Source: Streptomyces mangrovi
GTDB taxonomy: Bacteria; Actinomycetota; Actinomycetes; Streptomycetales; Streptomycetaceae
Direction of reading: 5' to 3'
Length of the DNA: 64,000 bases
Assembly: GCF_900114215.1 (NCBI RefSeq)
Contig: NZ_FOSG01000011.1
Coordinates: 124,001-188,000 of the forward strand
Shown piece after piece: positions 34,196-43,286 of this stretch (its first letter is position 1; each line of letters starts with the position of its first letter). A program made the translations under genes and the position numbers. The notes beneath the pieces were generated by a model. The model ran no database searches. It was not told where the DNA came from and saw only the letters and a list, made by a program, of their open reading frames with translations.

Positions 34196-36280
34196 ATGTC
34201 GACACAGCCGGACGCGGAGCGGACCATCGGCTCCGTCCTGGTCGCGGGCCGCGGCGAGATCGCCCGGCGCGTCTTCCGTACCTGCCGGGAGATGGGCGTC
34301 GCCACCGTGGCCGTCCACTCCGACGCCGACGCGGACGCCCCCCACGCGCGGGAGGCGGACGCGGCCGTGCCGCTGCCCGGCGACACGCCCGCCGACACCT
34401 ATCTGCGCGGCGACCTGATCGTGGCGGCCGCCCTGGCGGCGGGCGCGGACGCCGTCCACCCCGGCTACGGCTTCCTCTCCGAGAACGCCGGCTTCGCCCG
34501 GGCGGTGCTGGAGGCGGGACTGGTCTGGATCGGTCCGCCGCCCGGGGCGATCGAGGCCATGGCGTCCAAGACCCGCGCCAAGGAGCTGATGAGGAAGGCC
34601 GGGGTGCCGTTGCTGGAACCGGTGCGGCCCGGCGAGGTACGCGAGGAGGACCTGCCGCTGCTGGTCAAGGCCGCGGCGGGCGGCGGCGGGCGCGGCATGC
34701 GGATCGTGCGCGAGGCGGCCGCGCTGGACGGCGAGATCCGCGCCGCGTCGGCCGAGGCGGAGGCGGCCTTCGGCGACGGTGAGGTCTTCACCGAGCCCTA
34801 CGTCGAGCGCGGCCGCCATGTGGAGGTGCAGGTGCTCGCGGACGGCCACGGCACGGTGTGGGCCCTGGGCACCCGCGACTGCTCGCTCCAGCGCCGCCAC
34901 CAGAAGGTGATCGAGGAGGCCCCCGCGCCGGGGCTGACCGGGGAGCGGCGCGCCGCACTGCACGGTGCGGCCGAGCGGGCCGCCCGCGCGGTCGGCTACC
35001 GGGGCGCGGGCACGGTGGAGTTCCTCCTCGCACCGGACGGGCGTGCGTACTTCCTGGAGATGAACACCCGCCTCCAGGTCGAGCACCCCGTCACCGAGTG
35101 CGTGTACGGCCTCGACCTCGTCGCGCTGCAACTGCGGATCGCCGAAGGCTGCCCGCTGCCCGCCGCCCGGCCGCCCGAACCGAGCGGCCACGCCGTCGAG
35201 GCCCGCCTCTACGCGGAGGACCCGGCCCGGCAGTGGCGCCCGCGGACCGGACGGGTGCACCGTCTGGAGGTCCCCGGAGGCCCCGGGGTACGGCTGGACG
35301 CGGGCGTGGGTGGCGGCGACGAGATCACCGTCCACTACGACCCGATGCTCGCCAAGGTCATCGCCTGGGCGCCCACCCGCGCCGAGGCCGTACGGAAACT
35401 GGCCCACACGCTGGAGCGGGCCCACGTCCACGGCCCGGCCACCAACCGCGACCTGCTGGTGCGCTCGCTGCGGCACCCCGACTTCGCCTCCGGACGCATG
35501 GACACCGGCTTCTACGACCGGCACCTGGCAAGCCTGTGCGAGGAACCCCCGGACGGCGAACGGCGCCTGCGCGCGGCGGCCCTCGCGGCGGCCCTGGCGG
35601 ACGCCGAGGCGCGCCGCACGGCCGCGCGGACCGTCTCCGGGCGGCTCGGCGGCTGGCGCAACCTCCCCTCCGGCCCGCAGACCAAGCGCTACCGGGCCGA
35701 ACCCGGCGGGACGGAGGTGGAGGTGCGCTACCGGCCCGCGCGCGGCGGCCCGCCGCCGGCCGAGGACCTGCCGGGCGTACGCGCCCTGCGCGTGGCCGCC
35801 GACCACGTCGAGCTGGAGATCGACGGCGTACGGCACCGCTTCGACGTCGCGGTGTACCCGGACGGGCCGGGCGGCCGGACCGGCCCGGGAGACGCCGAGG
35901 GGCGGGCGAGGGTCTTCGTGGACTCGCCGCTGGGCGCGTACGCCCTCACGGCGCTGCCGCGCTTCTCCGACCCGCACGCCCGCACCGAGCCGGGCTCGCT
36001 GCTGGCGCAGATGCCCGGCACGGTCGTACGCGTCGCCGACCGCCTCGCCGCCGGCGACGCGGTGACGGCGGGACAGCCGCTGCTGTGGCTGGAGGCGATG
36101 AAGATGGAGCACCGCGTCACGGCGCCGGCCGACGGGGTGCTGCGGGAACTGCGGGTGACCGCGGGACAGCGCGTGGAGGTCGGCGCCGTCCTCGCGGTCG
36201 TCACCTCCGGGGAGCAGGACCGCACCGGCACCGGGGAAACGCCGGCGAGTCCGGCGACCGACGAAGGGGCAGGGACATGA
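34196..36280 (+). CDS. Acyl-CoA carboxylase, biotin carboxylase/biotin carrier (alpha) subunit
   Basis: 694 residues. ATG 34196 lies five bases after GAGGAG; GTG 34190 is too close. Biotin carboxylase (about 10-460): VLVAGRGEIARRVFRT, HPGYGFLSENAGFA, the ATP glycine loop KAAAGGGGRGMRIV, and EMNTRLQVEHPVTE. A middle domain follows, then a biotinyl domain with Lys636 in EAMKMEH. Length and domain order match MccA/GCC alpha chains. It charges its own biotin with bicarbonate and ATP and passes the carboxyl to the beta subunit encoded directly upstream. Nine bases separate the two genes; the ATGA overlap downstream continues the operon. Confidence 0.93.
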   Translation: MSTQPDAERTIGSVLVAGRGEIARRVFRTCREMGVATVAVHSDADADAPHAREADAAVPLPGDTPADTYLRGDLIVAAALAAGADAVHPGYGFLSENAGFARAVLEAGLVWIGPPPGAIEAMASKTRAKELMRKAGVPLLEPVRPGEVREEDLPLLVKAAAGGGGRGMRIVREAAALDGEIRAASAEAEAAFGDGEVFTEPYVERGRHVEVQVLADGHGTVWALGTRDCSLQRRHQKVIEEAPAPGLTGERRAALHGAAERAARAVGYRGAGTVEFLLAPDGRAYFLEMNTRLQVEHPVTECVYGLDLVALQLRIAEGCPLPAARPPEPSGHAVEARLYAEDPARQWRPRTGRVHRLEVPGGPGVRLDAGVGGGDEITVHYDPMLAKVIAWAPTRAEAVRKLAHTLERAHVHGPATNRDLLVRSLRHPDFASGRMDTGFYDRHLASLCEEPPDGERRLRAAALAAALADAEARRTAARTVSGRLGGWRNLPSGPQTKRYRAEPGGTEVEVRYRPARGGPPPAEDLPGVRALRVAADHVELEIDGVRHRFDVAVYPDGPGGRTGPGDAEGRARVFVDSPLGAYALTALPRFSDPHARTEPGSLLAQMPGTVVRVADRLAAGDAVTAGQPLLWLEAMKMEHRVTAPADGVLRELRVTAGQRVEVGAVLAVVTSGEQDRTGTGETPASPATDEGAGT

Positions 36281-37467
36281 CCACTGACCAGCACACCGGG
36301 CACACGGCGGCCGCACTGCTGGAGACCGACGAGCAGCGGGCGCTGCGCGCGGCCGTATCCGCGCTCGGCGAACGCTACGGCCGCGAGTACTTCGAGCGGG
36401 TGCGCCGGGCCGGCGGGCAGACCGACGAGCTGTGGCGGGAGGCCGGAAAGCTCGGCTACCTCGGAGTCAGCCTCCCCGAGGAGCACGGGGGAGGGGGCGG
36501 CGGCATCACCGAGCTGTCGATCGTGCTGGAGGAGCTGGGCGCGGTGGGCTGCCCGCTGCTGATGCTCATCGTCACCCCCGCCATCACCGGCACCGTCATC
36601 GCCCGCTTCGGCACCGGGGAGCAGAAGCGGGCCTGGCTGCCCGGACTGGCCGACGGCAGCCGCAAGATGGCGTTCGGCATCACCGAGCCGGACGCCGGAT
36701 CCAACTCCCACCGCATCACCACCACCGCCCGCCGCGACGGCGGGGGGTGGGTCCTGACCGGCCGCAAGGTCTTCGTCTCCGGTGTGGACATCGCCGACGC
36801 CACCCTGATCGTGGGCCGCACCGAGGACGCCCGCACCGGCCGCCTCAAGCCCTGCCTGTTCATCGTCCCCAGGGACACCCCCGGCTTCTCCCGCAACATG
36901 ATCGAGATGGAACTGTCCGCGCCCGAGAAGCAGTTCGAACTGGTACTGGACGACGTACGGCTGCCCGCGGACGCGCTCGTCGGCGACGAGGACGCCGGGC
37001 TGCTCCAGCTCTTCGCCGGACTCAACCCGGAACGGATCATGACCGCCGCGTTCGCGCTCGGCATGGGCCGCTTCGCCGTCGCCAGGGCGGTGGACTACGC
37101 CCGCACCCGGCAGGTGTGGAAGGAGCCGATCGGCGCCCACCAGGCCATCGCCCACCCGCTGGCCGAGGCGCACGTGGAGATCGAGCTGGCCCGTCTGATG
37201 ACGCGGAAGGCGGCCCTGCTGTACGACGCGGGCGACGACGCGGGAGCGGGCGAGGCGGCCAACATGGCCAAGTACGCGGCGGCGGAGGCCTGCGCGAAGG
37301 CCGTCGACCGTGCCGTGCACACCCTCGGCGGCAACGGGCTGACCAGCGAGTACGGTCTGGGCTCCCTCGTCACCGCCTCCCGCGTCGCCCGAATCGCGCC
37401 GGTCAGCCGGGAGATGATCCTCAACTTCGTCTCCCACCAGACCCTGGGACTGCCCAGGTCCTACTGA
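36277..37467 (+). CDS. Acyl-CoA dehydrogenase
   Basis: 396 residues, normal for the family. FAD/substrate segments MAFGITEPDAGSNSHRITTTA and GWVLTGRKVFVSGVDIAD, the C-terminal RQVWKEPIGAHQAIAHPLAE, and the closing AVHTLGGNGLTSEYGLGSLV. The catalytic base common to many members, in a GGxGYxxEY context, appears shifted here (GGNGLTSEYGL, with Glu present). This subgroup lies near citronellyl-CoA and medium branched-chain dehydrogenases, so AtuD is the closest functional analogue by context. It introduces the 2,3 double bond before carboxylation. ATGA overlap with the carboxylase alpha gene. Confidence 0.9.
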   Translation: MTTDQHTGHTAAALLETDEQRALRAAVSALGERYGREYFERVRRAGGQTDELWREAGKLGYLGVSLPEEHGGGGGGITELSIVLEELGAVGCPLLMLIVTPAITGTVIARFGTGEQKRAWLPGLADGSRKMAFGITEPDAGSNSHRITTTARRDGGGWVLTGRKVFVSGVDIADATLIVGRTEDARTGRLKPCLFIVPRDTPGFSRNMIEMELSAPEKQFELVLDDVRLPADALVGDEDAGLLQLFAGLNPERIMTAAFALGMGRFAVARAVDYARTRQVWKEPIGAHQAIAHPLAEAHVEIELARLMTRKAALLYDAGDDAGAGEAANMAKYAAAEACAKAVDRAVHTLGGNGLTSEYGLGSLVTASRVARIAPVSREMILNFVSHQTLGLPRSY

Positions 37468-37496
37468 GACCCCCGCCCCTTTTCCGGGAGGACACC

Positions 37497-39113
37497 GTGT
37501 TCCGCAGCGAGTACGCCGATGTCCCGCTCCTCGACCAGCCCGTCCACGACGCCGTGCTGGGTTCGTCCGCCCGCGAGTTCGCCGACCGCCCCGCGCTGGT
37601 CGACGGAGTGGAGGGCACCGAACTCACCTACGCGCAGCTCGACGGCTTCAGCCGCCGCATCGCCGCCGCGCTCGCCGCCTCCGGCCTGCGCAAGGGCGAT
37701 GTGCTCGCCCTGCACAGCCCCAACACCATCGCCTACCCGGCCGTCTTCTACGCCGCCACCCGGTGCGGCGCCGCGGTCACCACCGTCCACCCGCTGGCCA
37801 CCGCCGAGGAGTTCGCCCGGCAGCTCGCCGACTCCCGGGCGCGCTGGATCGTCACCGTCTCCCCCCTGCTGGCCACCGCCCGGCAGGCGGCCGAACGCGC
37901 CGGCGGCGTCCGGGAGATCGTCGTCTGCGACCGGGCCGACGGACACCGCTCGATCCAGGACATGCTCCTCACCGACGACCCCGAGCCGGACGTCGTCATC
38001 GACCCGGGCGAGGACCTGGCAGCCCTGCCCTACTCCTCCGGCACCACCGCCGCGCCCAAGGGCGTGATGCTCACCCACCGCAGCATCGCCACCAACCTCG
38101 CCCAGCTCCAGCCGGTCGCGCCCGGCGGCCCGGAGGACCGGCTGCTGGCCGTGCTGCCGTTCTTCCACATCTACGGGCTGACCGCTCTGATGAACGCGCC
38201 CCTGCGGCAGGGCGCCACCGTCGTCGTCCTGCCCCGCTTCGACCTGGAGCAGTTCCTCGGCGCCGTGGCCGGGCACCGGGTCACCAGCCTGTACGTGGCG
38301 CCGCCCATCGTGCTGGCCCTGGCCAAGCACCCGGCGGTGGACTCCTACGACCTGTCCTCGGTGCGCCACGTGGTCAGCGCCGCCGCCCCGCTGGACGCCG
38401 GACTCGCCCAGGCGTGCGCCCGGCGGCTGGGCCTGTCCACGGTGCGGCAGGCGTACGGCATGACCGAACTGTCGCCGGGCACCCATGTGGTGCCGCTGGC
38501 GGAGGAGCACCCTCCGCCGGGGACGGTGGGGAAGCTGCTGCCGAACACCGAGATGCGGATCACCGCCCTGGACGATCCCGGCCGCGACCTGGACGCCGGG
38601 CAGGAGGGCGAGATCTGGATCCGCGGACCGCAGGTGATGAAGGGCTACCTGGGCCGCGCGGACGAGACCGCCGCCCTGGTCGACGCCGACGGCTGGCTGC
38701 ATACCGGCGACGTGGGACGGGTGGACGACGACGGCTGGCTGTACGTCGTCGACCGCGTCAAGGAGCTCATCAAGTACAAGGGCTACCAGGTCGCCCCGGC
38801 CGACCTGGAGGCCGTGCTGCTGGCCCACCCCGGCATCGCCGACGCCGCCGTCATCGGCGTCCCGGACGAGGACGGCAACGAGGTGCCCAAGGCGTACGTG
38901 GTGCGCCGCGAGGGCGCCCACCTCACCGCCGGGGACGTGCTGGCGCACGTGGCCGCGCATGTCGCCCCCTACAAGAAGGTGCGGCGGGTGGAGTTCACCG
39001 ACGCGGTGCCGCGCGCCGCCAGCGGCAAGATCCTGCGGCGCGAACTGCGGGCCGGGGAGCGGCAGCGGCGGCGGGACGGGGAAACGGACGGGGAGAGAGG
39101 CGCCACGGCATGA
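37497..39113 (+). CDS. Acyl-CoA synthetase (AMP-binding, 4-coumarate-CoA ligase-like)
   Basis: 538 residues, GTG 37497 after GGGAGGA. Adenylate-forming motifs: P-loop LPYSSGTTAAPKGVMLTH, VRQAYGMTELSPG, the hinge DDDGWLYVVDRVKELIKYKG, and the C-terminal catalytic lysine region AASGKILRRELR. It would activate the free carboxylic acid as its acyl-CoA at the entry of the pathway, matching AtuH by position. The Ala/Pro-rich binding pocket does not reveal chain length. It is 29 bases after the dehydrogenase and overlaps the next gene (ATGA). Confidence 0.9.
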   Translation: MFRSEYADVPLLDQPVHDAVLGSSAREFADRPALVDGVEGTELTYAQLDGFSRRIAAALAASGLRKGDVLALHSPNTIAYPAVFYAATRCGAAVTTVHPLATAEEFARQLADSRARWIVTVSPLLATARQAAERAGGVREIVVCDRADGHRSIQDMLLTDDPEPDVVIDPGEDLAALPYSSGTTAAPKGVMLTHRSIATNLAQLQPVAPGGPEDRLLAVLPFFHIYGLTALMNAPLRQGATVVVLPRFDLEQFLGAVAGHRVTSLYVAPPIVLALAKHPAVDSYDLSSVRHVVSAAAPLDAGLAQACARRLGLSTVRQAYGMTELSPGTHVVPLAEEHPPPGTVGKLLPNTEMRITALDDPGRDLDAGQEGEIWIRGPQVMKGYLGRADETAALVDADGWLHTGDVGRVDDDGWLYVVDRVKELIKYKGYQVAPADLEAVLLAHPGIADAAVIGVPDEDGNEVPKAYVVRREGAHLTAGDVLAHVAAHVAPYKKVRRVEFTDAVPRAASGKILRRELRAGERQRRRDGETDGERGATA

Positions 39114-39922
39114 CGGACACGGACGGCAGCGGCGGCAGGGGCGGCAGCGGCGGCAGCGGGGACAGGCCCCTGGTGCGGAGCTCGGCCGGGCGGGGCGTCA
39201 CCACCCTCACCCTCGACTCGCCGCACAACCGCAACGCGCTCTCCGCCCGGCTGGTGGAGGAGCTGTACGCGCACCTGGAGGCGGCCGGGCGCGACCCGGA
39301 CGCCCGGGCGGTGCTGCTCGCCCACGCCGGCACCACCTTCTGCGCCGGCGCCGACCTGGGCGAGGCGGGCGCGGCGGCCGGGCCGACCGACGCGCCGCTT
39401 GGCCTGGCACGGCTGCTGCGCACGGTCGTGGCCTTCCCCAAGCCCGTCGTCGCCCGCGTCACCGGGCACGTACGGGCGGGCGGCGCCGGGCTGGTGGGCG
39501 CCTGCGACATCGCGGTGGCCGGCCCCGGCGCGACCTTCGCCTTCACCGAGGCACGGCTCGGACTGGCCCCCGCGGTGATCTCCCTGCCGCTGCTGCCGCG
39601 GCTGGACGCGCGGGCGGCCGGACGGTACTACCTGACCGGCGAGCGGTTCGGCGCGGCGGAGGCGGCCCGCATCGGACTGGTCACCCTGGCGGCCGAGGAC
39701 GCGGACGCCGCGCTGGAGCCGGTCCTGGACGGTCTGCGGCGCGCCTCGCCGCAGGGCCTGGCGGAGTCCAAACGCCTGGTCACGGCGGAGGTACTGCGGG
39801 CCTTCGACCGGGACACCGATAGCCTGGCGGAGCTCTCCGTGCGGCTGTTCGCGTCAAGCGAGGCGCGCGAGGGCATGTCCGCCTTCCTCGAACGACGGGA
39901 CCCCCGATGGGTGCACCACTGA
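39110..39922 (+). CDS. Enoyl-CoA hydratase/isomerase family protein
   Basis: 270 residues. After a Gly/Ser-rich N-terminal extension (about 20 residues), the crotonase fold begins with VTTLTLDSPHNRNALSARLV. The oxyanion-hole loop is FCAGADLGEAG, the second GHVRAGGAGLVGACDIAVAG, and the active-site region FAFTEARLGLAPAVISLPL. The catalytic Glu appears to be that of TEARLG. By operon logic it should hydrate the carboxylated glutaconyl-CoA-type intermediate (as AtuE or LiuC do). The GSGG-rich start is unusual but follows directly from the ATGA overlap. Confidence 0.88.
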   Translation: MTDTDGSGGRGGSGGSGDRPLVRSSAGRGVTTLTLDSPHNRNALSARLVEELYAHLEAAGRDPDARAVLLAHAGTTFCAGADLGEAGAAAGPTDAPLGLARLLRTVVAFPKPVVARVTGHVRAGGAGLVGACDIAVAGPGATFAFTEARLGLAPAVISLPLLPRLDARAAGRYYLTGERFGAAEAARIGLVTLAAEDADAALEPVLDGLRRASPQGLAESKRLVTAEVLRAFDRDTDSLAELSVRLFASSEAREGMSAFLERRDPRWVHH

Positions 39923-40506
39923 CCACGCGGGGCAACGCGCCCAAGCAGGACCGCAGCCGCGCCACCCGGAGGCGTCTGCTCCAGTCGGCCGTGGCCTGTC
40001 TGGCCGAGCGCGGCTGGACGGGCAGCACGGTCGCGGTCGTCGCCGAGCACGCGGGCGTCACCCGCGGGGCGGCCCAGCACCACTTCCCCACCCGCGAGGA
40101 CCTGTTCACGGCGGCGGTGGAGTACGTCGCCGAGGAGCGGTCGGCCGTTGTGCGGGACCTGCCGAGGCCGGCCGGCGTCCGGGAGGCCGTCGAGGCGGTC
40201 GTCGGCCTCTACACCGGCGAACTCTTCCGCGCCGCGCTCCAGTTGTGGGTGGCCGCCTCCAACGAACCCCAGCTCGCGCCCCGGGTGGTCGCGCTGGAGG
40301 CGCGCATCGGGCGGGAGACGCACCGCATGGCGGTGCGACTGCTGGACGCGGACGAGAGCGCGCCCGGGGTGCGGGAGACCGTGCAGGGCCTGCTCGACAT
40401 GGCCCGCGGCCTGGGCCTGGCCAACCTCCTGACCGACGACGGCGCCCGCCGCGAGCGGGTCGTGGCCCAGTGGGCGGCGGTCGTCGAGGCGGCCCTGCGC
40501 GGCTGA
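39907..40506 (+). CDS. TetR-family regulator, probable local repressor of the atu-like operon
   Basis: 199 residues. HTH in RRRLLQSAVACLAERGWTGS and TVAVVAEHAGVTRGAAQHHF, then PTREDLFTAAVEYVAEER. The ligand domain is Ala/Leu-rich (ALQLWVAASNEPQLAPRVVAL). The gene overlaps the hydratase gene by 16 bases, so it is cotranscribed, as expected for an acyl-CoA-responsive autorepressor like AtuR/LiuR, though those are usually at the head of the cluster. The operator is probably in 29751-29994, where the most conspicuous non-GC-rich stretch is 29911-29935. Binding is inferred only. Confidence 0.88.
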   Translation: MGAPLTTRGNAPKQDRSRATRRRLLQSAVACLAERGWTGSTVAVVAEHAGVTRGAAQHHFPTREDLFTAAVEYVAEERSAVVRDLPRPAGVREAVEAVVGLYTGELFRAALQLWVAASNEPQLAPRVVALEARIGRETHRMAVRLLDADESAPGVRETVQGLLDMARGLGLANLLTDDGARRERVVAQWAAVVEAALRG

Positions 40507-40562
40507 CGGCCGTCCGTCCCGCTCCCGCGCGGAAGCGGAAGCGGGGGCGGGCGGCCCGTGCC

Positions 40563-42596
40563 CTACAGGGCGGCGGCCAGGCGGGTGCCCTGGTCGATCG
40601 CGCGCTTGGCGTCGAGCTCGGCGGCGATGTCGGCGCCGCCGATGAGGTGGGCCTTGACACCGCGTCCGGCCAGCTCGTCGTACAGGTCGCGCCGGGGCTC
40701 CTGCCCGGTGCACAGCACGACGGTGTCCACCGGCAGCACCCGGGGCTGTCCGTCGACGGTGATGTGCAGGCCCTCGTCGTCGATGCGCTCGTAGGCGACA
40801 CCGGGAAGCATGGTGACGCCGCGCTGCCTGAGCTCGGTGCGGTGGATCCAGCCGGTGGTCTTGCCCAGGCCCGCGCCGACCTTGCTCGTCTTGCGCTGGA
40901 GCAGGTGGACGGTGCGCTCGGCGGCGGGGTGGACGGGCTCGGTCAGGCCGCCGGGGGAGCGGTGCCCGGTGTCGACGCCCCAGCGGGTGAGGAACGCCTC
41001 GGTGCTCTCCGGCGCGCCCGGCCCGCCGTCGGATCCGGGGTGGGTGAGATAGGCGGCGACATCGAAGCCGATGCCGCCCGCGCCCAGGATCGCCACGCGC
41101 CGGCCGACGGGCCTGCGGTCGTGGAGGACGTCGAGGTAACCCACCACGCTGGGGTGGTCGATGCCGGGGATCCCGGGGACGCGGGGGGTGACACCGGTGG
41201 CCAGGACGATCTCGTCGTGGCCGGCGTCCACGAGCTGCTCCGCGGTGACCTCGGCGCCCAGGCGCAGCCGGACGCCGAGGGTGTCGAGCCGGTGACGGTA
41301 GTAGCGCAGGGTCTCGTCGAACTCCTGCTTGCCGGGGACGCGGCGGGCGGTGTTGAGCTGCCCGCCGATCTCGGGGGCGGCGTCGTACAGGGTGACGGTG
41401 TGACCGCGTTCGGCCGCGGAGACGGCGAAGGCGAGCCCGGCCGGTCCGGCACCGACCACCGCGATGTCCCTGACCCGGCGGGTGGGCTCCAGGACGAGCT
41501 CGGTCTCGTGGCAGGCACGGGGGTTGACCAGGCAGGAAGTGATCTTGAGGCTGAAGGTGTGGTCGAGGCAGGCCTGGTTGCAGCCGATGCAGGTGTTGAT
41601 CGCCTCGGGGGTGCCGGCGGCGGCCTTGGCGACGAAGTCGGCGTCGGCGAGCATGGGGCGGGCCAGGGAGACCATGTCGGCGTCGCCGTCGGCGAGGATC
41701 CGCTCGGCCAGCTCGGGGTTGTTGATGCGGTTGCAGGTGACCAGCGGGACGGAGACGGACCCCATCAGCCTGCGGGTGACCCAGGTGTAGGCGCCGCGGG
41801 GCACGGAGGTGGCGATGGTGGGGATGCGCGCCTCGTGCCAGCCGATGCCGGTGTTGATGATGGTGGCGCCCGCGGCCTCGACGGCGCGGGCGAGCTCGAC
41901 GACCTCGGGGAAGGTGGAGCCGCCGGGCACCAGGTCGAGCATGGACAGCCGGTAGACGATGATGAAGTCCTCGCCGACGCGCTCGCGGACCCGGCGCACG
42001 ATCTCGACGGGGAAGCGCATGCGGTTGGCGTACGGGCCGCCCCAGCGGTCGGTGCGGTGGTTGGTGGCGGAGGCGATGAACTCGTTGATGAGGTAGCCCT
42101 CGGAGCCCATGATCTCCACGCCGTCGTAGCCCGCGGACCGGGCGAGGGCGGCGCAGTGGGCGAAGTCCTCGACGGTCTGCTCGATCTCGGCGTCGGTGAG
42201 TTCGCGCGGGGTGTGGGGGCTGATCGGGGCCTTCAGCGGGCTCGGGGCGACGAGGTCGGGGTGGTAGGCGTAGCGGCCGAAGTGGAGGATCTGCATCGCG
42301 ATGCGGCCGCCCTCGGCGTGGACGGCGTCGGTGACGGCGCGGTGGCGTTCGGCCTCCTCCTCGGTGGTGAGCATGGCGCCGCCGGGGTAGGGGCGTCCGG
42401 CCTCGTTGGGGGCTATGCCGCCGGTGACGATCAGGCCGACGCCGCCGCGGGCACGCTCGGCGTAGAAGGCGGCCATCCGGGAGAAGCCGTCGGGGGCCTC
42501 CTCCAGTCCGACGTGCATCGAGCCCATGAGGACCCGGTTGGGCAGGGTGGTGAAGCCCAGGTCCAGCGGCCGGAGCAGATGGGGGTAGGCGGTCAT
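40563..42596 (-). CDS. fadH: NADPH-dependent 2,4-dienoyl-CoA reductase-type flavoprotein
   Basis: 677 residues, E. coli FadH length. FMN-binding old-yellow-enzyme TIM barrel (1-about 330) with VTGGIAPNEAGRP, HFGRYAYH and DFIIVYRLSMLDLVPGG. The 4Fe-4S cluster cysteines are 336, 339, 343 and 355 (TCIGCNQACLDH then ITSCLVNPRAC). FAD/NADPH domain with VVGAGPAGLAFAVSAAERGH and AILGAGGIGFDVAAYL. It would reduce 2,4-dienoyl-CoA intermediates of unsaturated or terpenoid acyl chains, fitting the neighbouring catabolic operon, with which it is convergent. ATG 42596 gives the standard N-terminus YPHLLRPLDLGFTTLPNRVL. Confidence 0.92.
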   Translation of the reverse strand: MTAYPHLLRPLDLGFTTLPNRVLMGSMHVGLEEAPDGFSRMAAFYAERARGGVGLIVTGGIAPNEAGRPYPGGAMLTTEEEAERHRAVTDAVHAEGGRIAMQILHFGRYAYHPDLVAPSPLKAPISPHTPRELTDAEIEQTVEDFAHCAALARSAGYDGVEIMGSEGYLINEFIASATNHRTDRWGGPYANRMRFPVEIVRRVRERVGEDFIIVYRLSMLDLVPGGSTFPEVVELARAVEAAGATIINTGIGWHEARIPTIATSVPRGAYTWVTRRLMGSVSVPLVTCNRINNPELAERILADGDADMVSLARPMLADADFVAKAAAGTPEAINTCIGCNQACLDHTFSLKITSCLVNPRACHETELVLEPTRRVRDIAVVGAGPAGLAFAVSAAERGHTVTLYDAAPEIGGQLNTARRVPGKQEFDETLRYYRHRLDTLGVRLRLGAEVTAEQLVDAGHDEIVLATGVTPRVPGIPGIDHPSVVGYLDVLHDRRPVGRRVAILGAGGIGFDVAAYLTHPGSDGGPGAPESTEAFLTRWGVDTGHRSPGGLTEPVHPAAERTVHLLQRKTSKVGAGLGKTTGWIHRTELRQRGVTMLPGVAYERIDDEGLHITVDGQPRVLPVDTVVLCTGQEPRRDLYDELAGRGVKAHLIGGADIAAELDAKRAIDQGTRLAAAL

Positions 42597-42663
42597 GCGG
42601 TCGGTCTCCCGGTTCGGTGCGGGTGAGGGCTGCGGGTGAGGGCGGCGCGGCGGAAGGAGGGGT

Positions 42664-42693
42664 GGTGGAACGAGGCGCGGTGGAACGAGGCGC
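42664..42693. repeat. 15-bp tandem repeat between fadH and SnoaL-like gene
   Basis: GGTGGAACGAGGCGC is present twice in tandem (42664-42678, 42679-42693), with a partial third copy after it. It lies in the 127-base gap upstream of fadH. Confidence 0.8.
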
Positions 42694-42723
42694 GGTGGGA
42701 CGGGGAGCGGGAGGGGCCGGCGG

Positions 42724-43116
42724 TCAGCGGCCGGCGGCCTCGCGCGAGATCCGCTCGAACTGCGCGCCCATGGCCTCGGCCAGCGCCTGGGCGGCGGACA
42801 GCGGGCGGACCATGACGGTGAGGTCGTCGATCCTGCCGTCCTCGTCGAAGTGCAGGAAGTCGCAGCCCTGGATCTGCCGGCCGCCGACCGTGGCGGTGAA
42901 GACGAGGGCGTGGTCGCTGCCGTCCGGGCCGGAGAACTCACGGGTGTAGGTGAAGTCCTCGAAGACCCGCATCACGCCGCGCAGGATCGCCGCGGTGATC
43001 GCCCTGCCCTCGTAGGGCCTGAACGCGACGGGGCTGGTGAAGACGACGTCCTCGGCCAGCAGGTCCGCCAGGGCCTGCTCGTCGCGGGCCTCCACGGCGC
43101 GCCGGAAGGGGTTCAT
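42724..43116 (-). CDS. SnoaL-like / NTF2-fold protein
   Basis: 130 residues, ATG 43116 with GAGGTGG upstream. The cone-shaped NTF2 fold is suggested by FRRAVEARDEQALADLLAEDVVFTSPVAFRPYEG and ALVFTATVGGRQIQGCDFLHFDEDGRIDDLTVMVRPL, a very common actinobacterial pattern. Such proteins are isomerases, hydratases or binding proteins; no catalytic assignment is possible. It is divergent from the PadR gene, with a likely PadR operator in the shared 170-base intergenic region, so PadR probably controls it and perhaps fadH downstream. Confidence 0.82.
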   Translation of the reverse strand: MNPFRRAVEARDEQALADLLAEDVVFTSPVAFRPYEGRAITAAILRGVMRVFEDFTYTREFSGPDGSDHALVFTATVGGRQIQGCDFLHFDEDGRIDDLTVMVRPLSAAQALAEAMGAQFERISREAAGR

Positions 43117-43141
43117 ACCGACCACCTCGATAGCCAAAAAG

Positions 43142-43166
43142 TTTACTAGGTGCATTGGAGAGTAAA
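43142..43166. promoter_or_regulatory. Candidate PadR operator, TTTACT-N13-AGTAAA
   Basis: TTTACT (43142-43147) and AGTAAA (43161-43166) form a perfect 6-bp inverted repeat separated by 13 bases. It is the only AT-rich stretch in the divergent intergenic region. PadR-family operators commonly have ACT/AGT-ended arms. It is 25 bases from the SnoaL-like gene's ATG, overlapping its likely promoter. Confidence 0.55.
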
Positions 43167-43286
43167 TCCTGGCGGGAAGTCTGTCCACACCCGGGCCGAA
43201 GCCGTGCCCGCCGGCACGGAGCCGGAGGGGGACCGGCGGGGAACGGTCGATTTGTCGGCAGGTCGCCCCCGTGCTCCAATACGGGG

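Noticed and set aside
34037..36316. Minus-strand open frame antisense to the biotin carboxylase gene
   Set aside because: No recognisable domain; the plus strand carries all biotin carboxylase and biotinyl-lysine motifs.
40245..42626. Long plus-strand open frame antisense to fadH
   Set aside because: The translation is low-complexity Gly/Asp/Ala/Val with no motif, and the opposite strand encodes a complete flavoenzyme with all cofactor sites.
42597..42941. N-terminal extension of the fadH frame
   Set aside because: It runs into the SnoaL-like gene on the same strand, has Pro/Arg-rich non-conserved sequence, and the family N-terminus begins at ATG 42596.
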